A stretch of 64,000 bases of DNA, taken from assembly GCF_026262505.1 (NCBI RefSeq), contig NC_067205.1:2542001-2606000 (forward strand). Direction: 5' to 3'. The notes beneath the pieces were generated by a model that was given only the letters and a program-made list of their open reading frames with translations, ran no database searches and was not told the origin of the DNA. The position numbers were made by a program, and so were the translations under genes. The stretch's first letter is position 1; each line of letters starts with the position of its first letter. The DNA comes from Trichomonas vaginalis G3 (taxonomy: Eukaryota > Parabasalia > Trichomonadida > Trichomonadidae). Positions 9,734 through 17,425 of this stretch are shown here, piece after piece.

Positions 9734-10032
9734 AACATTGCATGAAATAAAAAATTTTTATTCGAATTTGAATTAAAATGTGGGAATTCTTGGAACGGGA
9801 AAGGCTTATTTACTTGAGGAACAGGTAAAGGTGGTGGAGGTGGAGGTGGTGGCAACCAGTCCATTTTATATTCCTTCCTAGCTAATTTCCGTTTAATTTC
9901 ATGGTCGCCCTCGGAGTCTTTGAATCGGACAGGTCGAGTTACACCATTCTTGGTCTCAAACTCATATATAACCTGTTTGTCTGTATTTTCGTCGACTATG
10001 GCACGAGACACGAACATTGACCAAACGGACAA
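9679..10032 (-). CDS. Pro-rich small protein of accessory block
   Basis: A 117-residue frame. Residues 1-58 look folded (VIYEFETKNGVTRPVRFKDS, then a basic KRKLARKEYKMDW). A run of eight prolines follows (about residues 61-68) and then a polar end. The last part overlaps the end of the polymerase region on the opposite strand, so the true carboxyl end is unsure. Codons are GC-richer than in the conserved virion genes. Unknown function. Confidence 0.45.
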   Translation of the reverse strand: MSVWSMFVSRAIVDENTDKQVIYEFETKNGVTRPVRFKDSEGDHEIKRKLARKEYKMDWLPPPPPPPPLPVPQVNKPFPFQEFPHFNSNSNKNFLFHAMFYFCAVFKYAQYLRLERT

Positions 10033-10358
10033 AAAGTGTCATTTCGGATGGTCATGCAGCCAATCGCATTCGAGCACTTCGAAGAGCCTTACGTTCCAAG
10101 GGAGAGGGTGTCTGGTGCAAGGCAGAGGTCATGAAACTCTACGAGCAGTACATCCTCAATGCCTGGGAGGACAAATCGTCCTTGGATTGGCAATTCTACC
10201 AACTCTCTGGGACGACCTCCTACGCAACTGGGATGACGAAAGAGTCCAATTCAAAGGTCGGGAACTAATTTTGCAAATTGACCTTAATTTAACATACTTA
10301 TCCAAATAAACACCTAAATTTACTTGGGGTTTCCCCCTAAAATAAAATTTTTTTACTC
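10033..10358. other. Possible small coding stretch on plus strand
   Basis: A plus-strand stretch encodes a basic segment (RIRALRRALRSKGEGVW) and an acidic segment (YILNAWEDKSSLDW) with GC-rich codons like its neighbours, but no convincing ATG opens it. It may be a decayed accessory gene. Confidence 0.3.
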
Positions 10359-11066
10359 TTAGAACCACTCGAGGTTCTCCTTACGGTTGTTGAGCTTGTC
10401 ACCGTCAATGTGTCTGACCTTCGTCTTCTTGCCTGGATTTGGAACCCATTGAATTGCGACAAGCTTGCCCATGGAGATTGAACCGCGATTCCGAAGGTTA
10501 AGGTTCAAGTGTCCCAAGTTGTTGAGGACTGGGGTAAGAACCTTGCCTGTCTCCTTGTTGCGGATTTGGTATGGGTAGGGTTGGGAAATTTCGTAAGTGT
10601 CATCGGCAACAAGGGTTGCCCATGTAGCGGCTTCAGGAACTTCTTCGTGTTTCTCTTCTTCCTCTTCTTCCTCTTCTTCCTCTTCTTCCTCTTCTTTGAT
10701 AATACCTTCGGCAATTCTGTGTTCACGAATTACGGTGTTGCATGTTCTGTCCTTTCCGAGTACCTTCCAGATGGCGTCTATCTCTTCGAAGAAACGGTAG
10801 ATGAGTCTGGCAAGGTCTCGGTTCTCTCTCGCGTAAATGCGCAAGGTTTCCGTTAAATCATTCAGGCATTTCTCATTGGAAGCTTGGTTCATGAGGACAT
10901 CGGCTTTGAGCTTGGTCATCTCTGTCATAAGACTACTTTGGAGAGTCTTAACGGTGTTTGTCAGATGAGCTTTCAAATTCAAAATTTGAATTTGAACTGG
11001 GCGCTTGTCTGGCAACATTGAAAGGACATCTGCCATTGAGTTTGGCTTCGGTGCTTGTTCGGACAT
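10359..11066 (-). CDS. HNH-type protein with coiled coil and poly-Glu linker
   Basis: A 235-residue protein in three parts. Residues 1-115 form an alpha-helical, probably coiled-coil region (LNLKAHLTNTVKTLQSSL). Near residues 122-137 is a run of about 14 glutamates, encoded by a TTCCTC-type microsatellite. The carboxyl 80 residues resemble the NUMOD4/HNH-3 type domain of mobile endonucleases (YEISQPYPYQIRNKETGK, then VRHIDGDKLNNRKENLEWF with the H-N-N pattern). The same class of domain occurs in element C at 61613-62316. It may nick or cut DNA and promote gene exchange. Found only in A. Confidence 0.6.
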   Translation of the reverse strand: MSEQAPKPNSMADVLSMLPDKRPVQIQILNLKAHLTNTVKTLQSSLMTEMTKLKADVLMNQASNEKCLNDLTETLRIYARENRDLARLIYRFFEEIDAIWKVLGKDRTCNTVIREHRIAEGIIKEEEEEEEEEEEEEEKHEEVPEAATWATLVADDTYEISQPYPYQIRNKETGKVLTPVLNNLGHLNLNLRNRGSISMGKLVAIQWVPNPGKKTKVRHIDGDKLNNRKENLEWF

Positions 11067-11098
11067 CGAAAAAATGAAGTGGTTTGAGAATGACGGTT

Positions 11099-11683
11099 TT
11101 ACTTCAAAAAGCTTGTTATGACGGTTAAGTCATACAACAAGTTTAAAATAATATCTTGTTCTTCTTCTGAACGTTTGTTGTCTCTTCCGATAAAAGTTTC
11201 GAACATGAGAACCAAAAAACGTTTTTTGAGATTGCGGAAGAGTTCAGGCAAACGTTCATATTCCGGATATGTTGGGAGCAGTTCGAAACATCTGAGCTGA
11301 CTTTCGGACAAAATTGGGACAATGTCAGAAAATTCATCTTTGGTCGGACTGCATGAAGGTAAGTCCCTTACATGTAAGTAGCTCTGGTAAAGTCTTCTCA
11401 TTTCTGCTAACTTTTGGAGTATAGCTTCGTAGTTTAGAAGTTTTAATTTTAATTGTCTTATTCCACTCTTTACTTCTAAACGGTAAGTATCCATGAGGTC
11501 AAGAGTAGCTTTGGTAGCTTTAAGTGGAGCTATCTGTTCCTTGACTTGTGCAATTTTGGTTGCAATTGTGGTTTGAGCTCCTTCAAGTTCGCCGTCTATG
11601 TCGTTCTCAACGCCTTCAACCATGGCTTGAAACTCTTCATCGGTCCATTGAGATTGGTGTGGGACGAATTTAACTTGCTTCAT
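11099..11683 (-). CDS. 194-residue helical protein, unknown
   Basis: Predicted largely helical (AQTTIATKIAQVKEQIAPLK; LRQLKLKLLNYEAILQKLAE-like heptads), with a Cys/Pro-containing middle (LPSCSPTKDEF) and a basic stretch (FRNLKKRFLVLMF). It sits tail-to-head with the HNH gene and the Cys-rich gene on the same strand, suggesting an accessory operon-like group. No family recognised and no counterpart in B. Confidence 0.6.
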   Translation of the reverse strand: MKQVKFVPHQSQWTDEEFQAMVEGVENDIDGELEGAQTTIATKIAQVKEQIAPLKATKATLDLMDTYRLEVKSGIRQLKLKLLNYEAILQKLAEMRRLYQSYLHVRDLPSCSPTKDEFSDIVPILSESQLRCFELLPTYPEYERLPELFRNLKKRFLVLMFETFIGRDNKRSEEEQDIILNLLYDLTVITSFLK

Positions 11684-12001
11684 TCAAAAAATGAAAAAAA
11701 TGTTTTTACTCAAGCGTGCCATGTATATGGCGATAAGAAACTTACCAGAAGGCTTCTTCTTCACATGAGTCTTTGGCAACTTGAGTGTTGGTGTTGGAGT
11801 TCTTGGGGGAGGTGGCTCTGAAATTTCAAATCTCTCTCGAGCGCAACAACAGATGTCAGAATAACATTCCCCACTGTCTTTCTTGCCACCATAAACTGTG
11901 TATTGACCAAACTTGCATTTACAGGAAGACCGGTCAATACAAGGTTCACAGTTGAAATAGTTGTACACAAACCTGTTGAGTACGAGTGTGAGTAAAAACA
12001 T
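11684..12001 (-). CDS. Cys-rich secreted or membrane protein, 105 residues
   Basis: The amino end (MFLLTLVLNRFVYNYF) looks like a signal peptide or anchor. It is followed by a cluster of about ten cysteines (residues 18-54, including CEPCIDRSSCKCKF and CYSDICCCARE) and a Pro/Thr-rich tail. A disulfide-stabilised or metal-binding small domain is likely. It starts 27 bp from the next gene on the same strand. Only in A. Function unknown. Confidence 0.55.
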   Translation of the reverse strand: MFLLTLVLNRFVYNYFNCEPCIDRSSCKCKFGQYTVYGGKKDSGECYSDICCCARERFEISEPPPPRTPTPTLKLPKTHVKKKPSGKFLIAIYMARLSKNIFFIF

Positions 12002-12028
12002 AAAAAAAGTGAAGTTAAACGTTAAGGT

Positions 12029-12394
12029 TTACTGAACTGGTTGGATGTCGCCTTCACAGGTTATGTAGAATGGTTGACCCGAGAAGTGAAGGAGACCCTT
12101 GAGAATTTGGCTCATTCTTGGGAAAGGGTTCTCTCTGTTTGGAAGTTGTATCCAAGGACGCTTGGCAAAGAACTTGAGAAGAGCTTCTTTCTTTGCTTGC
12201 TTTATGTCGTCGTAGGCTGTCCCGTCTGGTATTTGAATTGGAATTCCAGTCGAAGTCTCGAGATTCAAGGCAGCCCTTCCCGTTATCCAACAGTTAACAA
12301 GCTTGCCTTTTACATTCTGCCTGAGGAAGTCTTTAACAAGCTCGTTAATTTCAATTAGGTAAATTGCCTCGTCGGTAGGTTCGACCTCGACCAT
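12029..12394 (-). CDS. DEAIYL-family protein, 121 residues
   Basis: Whole in both elements: the B counterpart is 38700-39059 and shares DEAIYLIEINELVKD, the central GRAALNLETSTGIPIQIP and the carboxyl LLHFSGQPFYITCEGDIQPV. The strong protein conservation, with much silent change between A and B, argues for a working gene. In both copies it diverges from the Pro/Gln-rich gene across a tandem-repeat spacer. No family recognised. Confidence 0.7.
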   Translation of the reverse strand: MVEVEPTDEAIYLIEINELVKDFLRQNVKGKLVNCWITGRAALNLETSTGIPIQIPDGTAYDDIKQAKKEALLKFFAKRPWIQLPNRENPFPRMSQILKGLLHFSGQPFYITCEGDIQPVQ

Positions 12395-12650
12395 TGCTAC
12401 TGTCAGTAAAAGTACTGCTACTGTCAGAAAAAGTACTGCTACTGTCAGTAAAAGTACTGCTACTGTCAGAAAAAGTACTGCTACTGTCAGTAAAAGTACT
12501 GCTACTGTCAGTAGCAGTACTGCTAGGAGCAGTAAAAAGGAAAATTTGAGAGGGTTTTCGACGATAAAGTACTGCTACTGTCAGAAAAAGTACTGCTACT
12601 GTCAGTAAAAGTACTGCTACTGTCAGTAGCAGTACTGCTAGGAGCAGAGA
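12395..12650. repeat. 21-bp tandem repeat in divergent spacer
   Basis: About ten copies of a 21-bp unit built on ACTGCTACTGTCAGTAAAAGT, interrupted once by about 45 bp of other sequence. The two blocks end in a palindromic variant (GTACTGCTACTG...TAGCAGTAC). B has a quite different 22-bp repeat at the same place. Confidence 0.85.
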
Positions 12651-12688
12651 TTTTTATCGTTGTGGTCCGACGGTTAAGCCACAAACAG

Positions 12689-13267
12689 ATGTCCGACGTC
12701 CACCAACCGAGCCCATTCCCAAACCAGAGGAACCTAAAGCACCAGCCCCTGCACCTCAGCAACCTCAGTTCCAGCAAGTCCCTCCACCAAATTACTACCA
12801 ATTTCCACCTCAAGGTTACTACCAATTTCCACTACAAGGCTTCCCGAACTACCCTCCTCAGCCTATGCCTTACTTCCCAACCCTTGGATGTTCCAGCAAG
12901 CTCCACCCCAGCAATTCCAATCTCAATCCAAGAGAGACCAAGAGTTCGAAGAAGGTCTGAACCGTTTACGCAAAGATTATGCCACAGCCCTATGGAAGAC
13001 GACAGGCTTTCAGTCTCTTCCCTCAAATCGACCGATTCGACTCGTACCACAGATTCGGTTCGTGACCGTGAAGACTACCTCAAGCAGTCTGAGAGACTCT
13101 TCATCCTACAATCATTTACAGTTGGAGCTCTCAAGAACATGCGCAATTACGAAGGTCAGACACCAGCTGGAGACCGCAAAACAGACGTACTCGCAAGAGC
13201 AGTCCAACTGGTCAAGACAAAGACTGAGATAGTCGACTTCATTCTTGCAGCTTGCCCATACAAGTAA
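12689..13267 (+). pseudogene. Pro/Gln-rich protein gene, broken
   Basis: Related to 39388-39735 in B. The amino part is Pro/Gln/Tyr-rich (QFQQVP, GYY, GFPNYPP, MFQQAPPQQFQSQSK). A helical basic part follows (RDQEFEEGLNRLRK), and in A the region continues to a carboxyl domain (DREDYLKQSERLFILQSF, LARAVQLVKTKTEIVDFI). About two breaks. A disordered assembly or nucleoprotein role is possible. Confidence 0.5.
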
Positions 13268-13295
13268 AAAAATAAACAATTACGAGTTAAACTTT

Positions 13296-13496
13296 TTATT
13301 CTTTCTTTTCTGAGTTGTTTAGAGCTGGTTTCTCTTGTAGGAACCTTTCGTACTCTTCCATGGTCATGTAATTGCGAATTTTGTACGCAATTCCAGGTTC
13401 GTTGTTTTTGAACCTGATGTATGTAACGCTTCCATCCTCCTCGGGGAAGTAAGCTGCTAACATCTGACCAAGTTTTCTCGGTGACTCGGAGCTCAT
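13296..13496 (-). CDS. 66-residue unknown protein
   Basis: Small GC-richer frame (MSSESPRKLGQMLAAYF, then YIRFKNNEPGIAYKIRNY). It opens after a T/A-rich block and lies in tandem with 13537-13731. Only in A. Unknown function. Confidence 0.5.
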   Translation of the reverse strand: MSSESPRKLGQMLAAYFPEEDGSVTYIRFKNNEPGIAYKIRNYMTMEEYERFLQEKPALNNSEKKE

Positions 13497-13536
13497 AAAA
13501 ATGTCACTTTTTAAACGTTAAGTTTTTAGTCTTATT

Positions 13537-13731
13537 TTACCCTTTGTTTACCCTTTGTTTGTCAAGGTAGTATTGGAGTGCAATTTCTCCAAATTCTCTG
13601 TGTCGGAGTTCTTCAGCATTTTCCAAGGTGTACCTGGAGAACTCAAAGAAGTTGTCAAGAAGATACTGCCATGCTGCTCTTCTGAGTTCGTCGGTATTTT
13701 GGAAGTGTTGCACCTTCGAGTCTTCGGACAT
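13537..13731 (-). CDS. 64-residue unknown protein
   Basis: Small helical protein (DELRRAAWQYLLDNFFEF and ENAEELRHREFGEIALQYY). It precedes 13296-13496 on the same strand and shares the same style of spacer. It might act with it, but there is no family assignment. Confidence 0.5.
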   Translation of the reverse strand: MSEDSKVQHFQNTDELRRAAWQYLLDNFFEFSRYTLENAEELRHREFGEIALQYYLDKQRVNKG

Positions 13732-13774
13732 GAAAAAATGACACTTTTTCTATTAAACCGTTTTGGCATTTCTC

Positions 13775-13954
13775 ATGAGTGAGTATAGTTCTGCCGAACC
13801 ATTGGAAGAGAAGAAGTACCCTTGCTGGCAAAAGACAAAAATAGTTGCCTTAGTTGTCATTGCAATTGTACTCGTAATTGAATTCATTGTACTTCTCTTC
13901 ACGTACATAAAACTCAGCAATGGTATTTGCTTTAAGAAGCTACCATCTTACTAA
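13775..13954 (+). CDS. Small single-pass membrane protein
   Basis: A 59-residue protein if the second ATG (13775) is used, which I prefer because it gives a regular acidic amino end (SEYSSAEPLEEKKYPCW). A long membrane span at residues about 20-39 follows (IVALVVIAIVLVIEFIVLL), then a short tail. Only in A. It could be an envelope or host-membrane modulating protein. Confidence 0.5.
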   Translation: MSEYSSAEPLEEKKYPCWQKTKIVALVVIAIVLVIEFIVLLFTYIKLSNGICFKKLPSY

Positions 13955-13970
13955 GACTAAACACTTACAT

Positions 13971-14006
13971 TTTTCAAGCTTGACTTTTTACAATTTGAAT
14001 TTTGTT
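13971..14006 (+). repeat. 36-bp direct repeat, left copy, of ATPase 3' end
   Basis: Matches 15579-15614, the 3' end of the ATPase gene, with one mismatch. The pair brackets the palindrome-flanked gene cassette of A. Confidence 0.8.
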
Positions 14007-14205
14007 GCTGAATTCAGCAAAAATAATGTTTATGTTAGAATGTTAGATCTAACATGTTTTCTAACACGTTTTCTAACATGGTCTAAAACTCTTGAATTTT
14101 CATGAAATTTACACCAAAAATATAATTTATGTTAGAATGTTAGATCTAACATGTTTTCTAACACGTTTTCTAACATGGTCTAAAACTCTTGAATTTTCAT
14201 GAATT
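14006..14205 (+). repeat. AGATCT-centred compound palindromes, forward orientation
   Basis: Starts with a 14-bp palindrome (TGCTGAATTCAGCA). Two roughly 90-bp direct units follow, each with the core GTTAGATCTAAC (14042-14053 and 14139-14150), an extra GTTAG arm to the left and two further CTAAC arms to the right at about 12-bp spacing. Each ends with ACTCTTGAATTTTCATGAA. Confidence 0.85.
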
Positions 14206-14275
14206 TTCCCGAAATAAAAAATAAAATTAGTTTTATTTTTTATTTTATTTATTTTTTTTATTTTGTATAAAAGAC

Positions 14276-15216
14276 ATGATTTCAACAATCGGCACAACAA
14301 CAATTCAAACAACTACAGCACCAAACTCGCTAGTTATGAATCCAACATCTATGTTAGTAGAGATGAAAAACTTCATTCCTTCTTCATATACTTTCGAAAC
14401 AAAAATCCAGAAGATAAAGCAAGAACTTTTAACAAGTAATTTAGACTGTAGTGCGAAAGATGAAACAAATGAACAGTATCTTTATGAAATGCAGGACATT
14501 ATTGACCATTTACCCAAATTGCCTGAAATCCAACAACAAAAACTAACCATTCCCGAATTTGACGAAATAGAAGTCAAAGCAACTGACTCAGTAGAAATAA
14601 AGAAGTTCATACGAAAGGTAAATTATGAATTCCTTGGTTTTCATTGCAACCATAAGGTTATGGACAAAGATTGCGACATGGTATATAAGAACATCTCTGA
14701 CCTTTACAAATCCGAAGAATTTAAGACCTACGACAACTTTGTTTCGTTAGTTGCAAAATGTGTTTGGGAAATAAGAGATAAAGATAGTAGGGGTAAGGTA
14801 TGGAACGAACAAATAAAACCCGCTATGTTCGAGATGAAGAAAACCATTGACGCCTTAGTTGTTTTAGCAGGTAAGGTTTCAGAAATAACGCAAAAATGAA
14901 TCCGCAATGTTCAAAATGTAAAGCAGCAATGAGGAAATATAACTACTCCGTCAAAGAGATAGAACGTATGCGAAACGACTATGCAGATTTAAAGAAAGAA
15001 GCAGAAAAACCAGCAGAAGATAAAATGAACATGTTAGAATTTCTGAACAAAAACTATCCAACTGCTGACGATTTCCTTCTATCTGACGTCAAGAAGAAGT
15101 ATAAAGAAACTTTCGGTATCGTTAAAACTTTTGACATACTGACAGAAGAAATAGAAGCTACAAAACTGTTTAGAGTCATGAACCATCGCAACATATACCA
15201 TGTAAAACGCTTGTAA
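14276..15216 (+). pseudogene. p312 counterpart in element A
   Basis: Counterpart of the whole 312-residue gene of B (41418-42356), with closely similar protein sequence along its length. Parts: a Thr/Gln-rich start (MISTIGTTTIQ), a helical middle, a CSKCK zinc-type pair, and a basic carboxyl domain with KKYKETFGI and YHVKRL. In this copy it is not one open frame. It is bracketed by palindrome modules pointing inwards from both sides. Confidence 0.55.
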
Positions 15217-15217
15217 A

Positions 15218-15400
15218 TAGTTATGTTAGAAAACATGTTAGAAAACATGTTAGATCTAACATTCTAACATAAACATTATTTTTGCTGAATTCCGTATGAA
15301 ATTTCATGAGTTTTGTATGTTTTAGACCATGTTAGAAAACATGTTAGAAAACATGTTAGATCTAACATTCTAACATAAACATTATTTTTATTGAAAAATG
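15218..15400 (-). repeat. AGATCT-centred compound palindromes, reverse orientation
   Basis: Two units of the same family as at 14006-14205 but inverted, with cores at 15249-15260 and 15355-15366. The gene at 14276-15216 is thus flanked by inverted copies. Confidence 0.85.
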
Positions 15401-15432
15401 ACCAAAATTCTGAGTAAAATGGCATATGCTTG

Positions 15433-15457
15433 CTTCCCTCGGAAAAACCGAGAGAAG
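15433..15457. repeat. Short hairpin near cassette end
   Basis: Ten-bp stem (CTTCCCTCGG with CCGAGAGAAG, one wobble) and an AAAAA loop. It could be a terminator or processing signal. The same hairpin is at 42472-42495 in B. Confidence 0.5.
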
Positions 15458-15581
15458 AGATTCCGTATGAAAATCGTGAAATTTCTCTAGACCGACTTTT
15501 ACCGGCCTTGCCTAAAACTCATGAAAATCGTGAAGCACAGCGAGTAGGGAAGAAACCCCAGTCGCCAAAACTCTTTATTTT

Positions 15582-16457
15582 TCAAGCTTGACTTTTTACA
15601 ATTTGAACTTTGTTTGCGTAGATATGAATTCTGAAAGAAGTATGAGGGTCTTGTATGACTTTGTACTTCTCCCATAGTTCATGTCTGTCAAACTTACCTG
15701 CCATGGACTCTTTCATAAGTTCCATGAAATCGTCTTCGGACAATCCGGGGAAAAGTATAATGTCAGTAAGTATTCTCTTTACATCCTTACTTAAACTCTT
15801 TGCTGTCTGTACACAAATGACAACTGAGATGTTAAAGTGTCTGAGCTTCTTAAGAATTCGACACATATCTTGTTCTCTGTTCTTTAACAAAGGATGAGAA
15901 GCAAAGTCATCTAAGATAAGAAGACATCTATGAGGGTAAGTCTTCCAATCGTAAGATTGCAATTTCTTCGAAATGTATTCTATCTCTTTCTGTTTGTTTC
16001 TGAAGTGTTTCTTCTCTAATATTCTCTGCATTTCCTCATTTGGGTCTTTAAACTTAGAATTTATATACTCATTTATAGCATTGTACTTCAAAACTCTTCT
16101 TTGGTACTTCTTTATCCAATCTAACAACTCAGAGTCTTTTATACATACTAACTTAGACTTCTTTATAATATCTTTGAACGAATTGACGGTTTGGTCAAAT
16201 TGACCAGAAGTACTACAAATAACAACTAACTCATAGAATGGGTTCTTCTCATCTAGTTCTTGTTGTTGTGCAGCCATTTTAAGATAAGTGAAAGTCTTAC
16301 CCGACCCAGGTGGTGCGATTAGACCTGTTATACCATTCTGAGCAAATAAGAACTTTTCATGTATAGGCTTTATCTGAGCATTTTCTAACTTCCTCTTGTT
16401 CTTCTTCAAAACATTCTCAAATTTCTTGTCAATGTCAGCAAACTTTTTTTCTAACAT
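15582..16457 (-). CDS. A32-like genome-packaging ATPase
   Basis: A FtsK/HerA-type ATPase of about 291 residues that would drive DNA into capsids. Walker A is LIAPPGSGKTF, Walker B is CLLILDDFASHPLL, and a later CVQTAKSLSKDVKRI fits the sensor region. Length and motif spacing agree with Polinton and poxvirus A32 packaging enzymes. A longer frame starts at 16559, but I choose the ATG at 16457: it leaves a 36-bp divergent spacer to p152 and avoids overlap with it. Whole in A; broken in B. Confidence 0.85.
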   Translation of the reverse strand: MLEKKFADIDKKFENVLKKNKRKLENAQIKPIHEKFLFAQNGITGLIAPPGSGKTFTYLKMAAQQQELDEKNPFYELVVICSTSGQFDQTVNSFKDIIKKSKLVCIKDSELLDWIKKYQRRVLKYNAINEYINSKFKDPNEEMQRILEKKHFRNKQKEIEYISKKLQSYDWKTYPHRCLLILDDFASHPLLKNREQDMCRILKKLRHFNISVVICVQTAKSLSKDVKRILTDIILFPGLSEDDFMELMKESMAGKFDRHELWEKYKVIQDPHTSFRIHIYANKVQIVKSQA

Positions 16458-16493
16458 ATTTTTAGAAAAATTAAAATTTTTATCTTTTAGAAA
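16458..16493. promoter_or_regulatory. Bidirectional promoter-like spacer
   Basis: A 36-bp AT-only-like gap between the divergent ATPase and p152 starts. It contains TTTTTATCTTTTAGAAA directly before p152 and a similar block towards the ATPase. Confidence 0.45.
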
Positions 16494-16952
16494 ATGTCTA
16501 GTGATTTCGCTATCTATATTCGAGACAAGCTTTTTGACTCTAAAACTTCTGTCGACCATAAAATCTTACATAGTGTAAACAAGAAAGGTGAATTTGTTCT
16601 AAAGTTCTGTTTCTGGGAATATGACAAGAACCATAAAACATTAGGCAGAGAAGTCTTAAAATTTGTCAATGACAGACTTGTTGACAGAGATGACGCCTCT
16701 TGGAAAGATGAAGTCCAACAAAATTTCTTAGAATGCAAAGAAGACACATGCGCTGTTCTTGAAGATGAAATAGAAAACAGAATAAATGAGCTATTAAAGG
16801 ACAAAGAACTTTTACATAAATATGGTTGCGCCAAATTTGACATAACTCCACCAGAAAAGAAGAAGAGAGAAAAGAAAGAAAAGAAAGAAAAGAAAGTAGA
16901 AGAGAAGAAAGAACCTGAACCAGTTCCAGAGAAGGTGAGATATGACATGTAA
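16494..16952 (+). CDS. p152, basic-tailed unknown protein
   Basis: A 152-residue protein, whole in both A and B. Residues 1-120 look folded (VDHKILHSVNKKGEFVLKF; LECKEDTCAVLEDEIENRI). The end is a Lys/Glu low-complexity tail (PEKKKREKKEKKEKK) closing with Pro/Glu repeats. Both copies keep the fold while the tail length differs. It lies between the ATPase and the probable SSB, so a replication or packaging accessory role is plausible. No family recognised. Confidence 0.75.
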   Translation: MSSDFAIYIRDKLFDSKTSVDHKILHSVNKKGEFVLKFCFWEYDKNHKTLGREVLKFVNDRLVDRDDASWKDEVQQNFLECKEDTCAVLEDEIENRINELLKDKELLHKYGCAKFDITPPEKKKREKKEKKEKKVEEKKEPEPVPEKVRYDM

Positions 16953-16968
16953 AAATAAAATTTTATTT

Positions 16969-17388
16969 TTAGAACATTTCAGGGTCAATGTCAATGTTCT
17001 CTTCCTCTTTAGGAGCAAACACTGGCTTAGACTCTAAAATCTTTTTACCCAATTTACCTTGAACTTCAACTATCTTAGACTCATAATATTCATAGTCGTC
17101 TGCTTTCTTTGGTTCATAAGGTATAACAAGTTTGTATGCTTTGCCTTCTTTAAGGTTTGAGAACTTTCTGTCAAAATTTTCTTTGACTGCTAACAAACCT
17201 TCTATGTCTAAGTCTTCAAATTTCGCACCATTTTTAGTCACAATAGCAAACTTAACTGGTTCGATGTTCCAAACTTTGCTGAATGAAGACTTTTCAAAAT
17301 GGTAGAAGTAAACATTCAAATATGTGAATGGGTCTAGTTCTTCTTTAAGTCCTGACATGTACTTGTTTACTGAGATGAATTTTGTCAT
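16969..17388 (-). CDS. Putative single-stranded DNA-binding protein
   Basis: A 139-residue protein, whole in A and B. It has a beta-rich body (FTYLNVYFYHFEKSSFSKVW; KAYKLVIPYEP) and an acidic carboxyl tail ending in an aromatic residue (EEENIDIDPEMF). That tail is typical of phage-type SSBs such as T7 gp2.5, which recruit helicase and polymerase through it. The gene is immediately downstream of the SF3 helicase on the same strand. I chose the ATG at 17388 because both copies keep it after the TTTTTTATCCGATAGAAAAG block. SSB is an inference from tail and context; no residue motif proves it. Confidence 0.55.
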   Translation of the reverse strand: MTKFISVNKYMSGLKEELDPFTYLNVYFYHFEKSSFSKVWNIEPVKFAIVTKNGAKFEDLDIEGLLAVKENFDRKFSNLKEGKAYKLVIPYEPKKADDYEYYESKIVEVQGKLGKKILESKPVFAPKEEENIDIDPEMF

Positions 17389-17425
17389 CTTTTCTATCGG
17401 ATAAAAAAAATATTTTTTTTTAAAT

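Noticed and set aside
16458-16559. Longer ATPase start at 16559
   Set aside because: It would overlap the p152 start by 66 bp; the ATG at 16457 gives a clean divergent spacer in both copies.
16514-16948. Ser/Phe-rich minus-strand frame of 144 codons opposite p152 (also 45491-45916)
   Set aside because: It is the mirror of the Lys/Glu-rich p152 gene; composition and lack of a promoter-like block mark it as a shadow.
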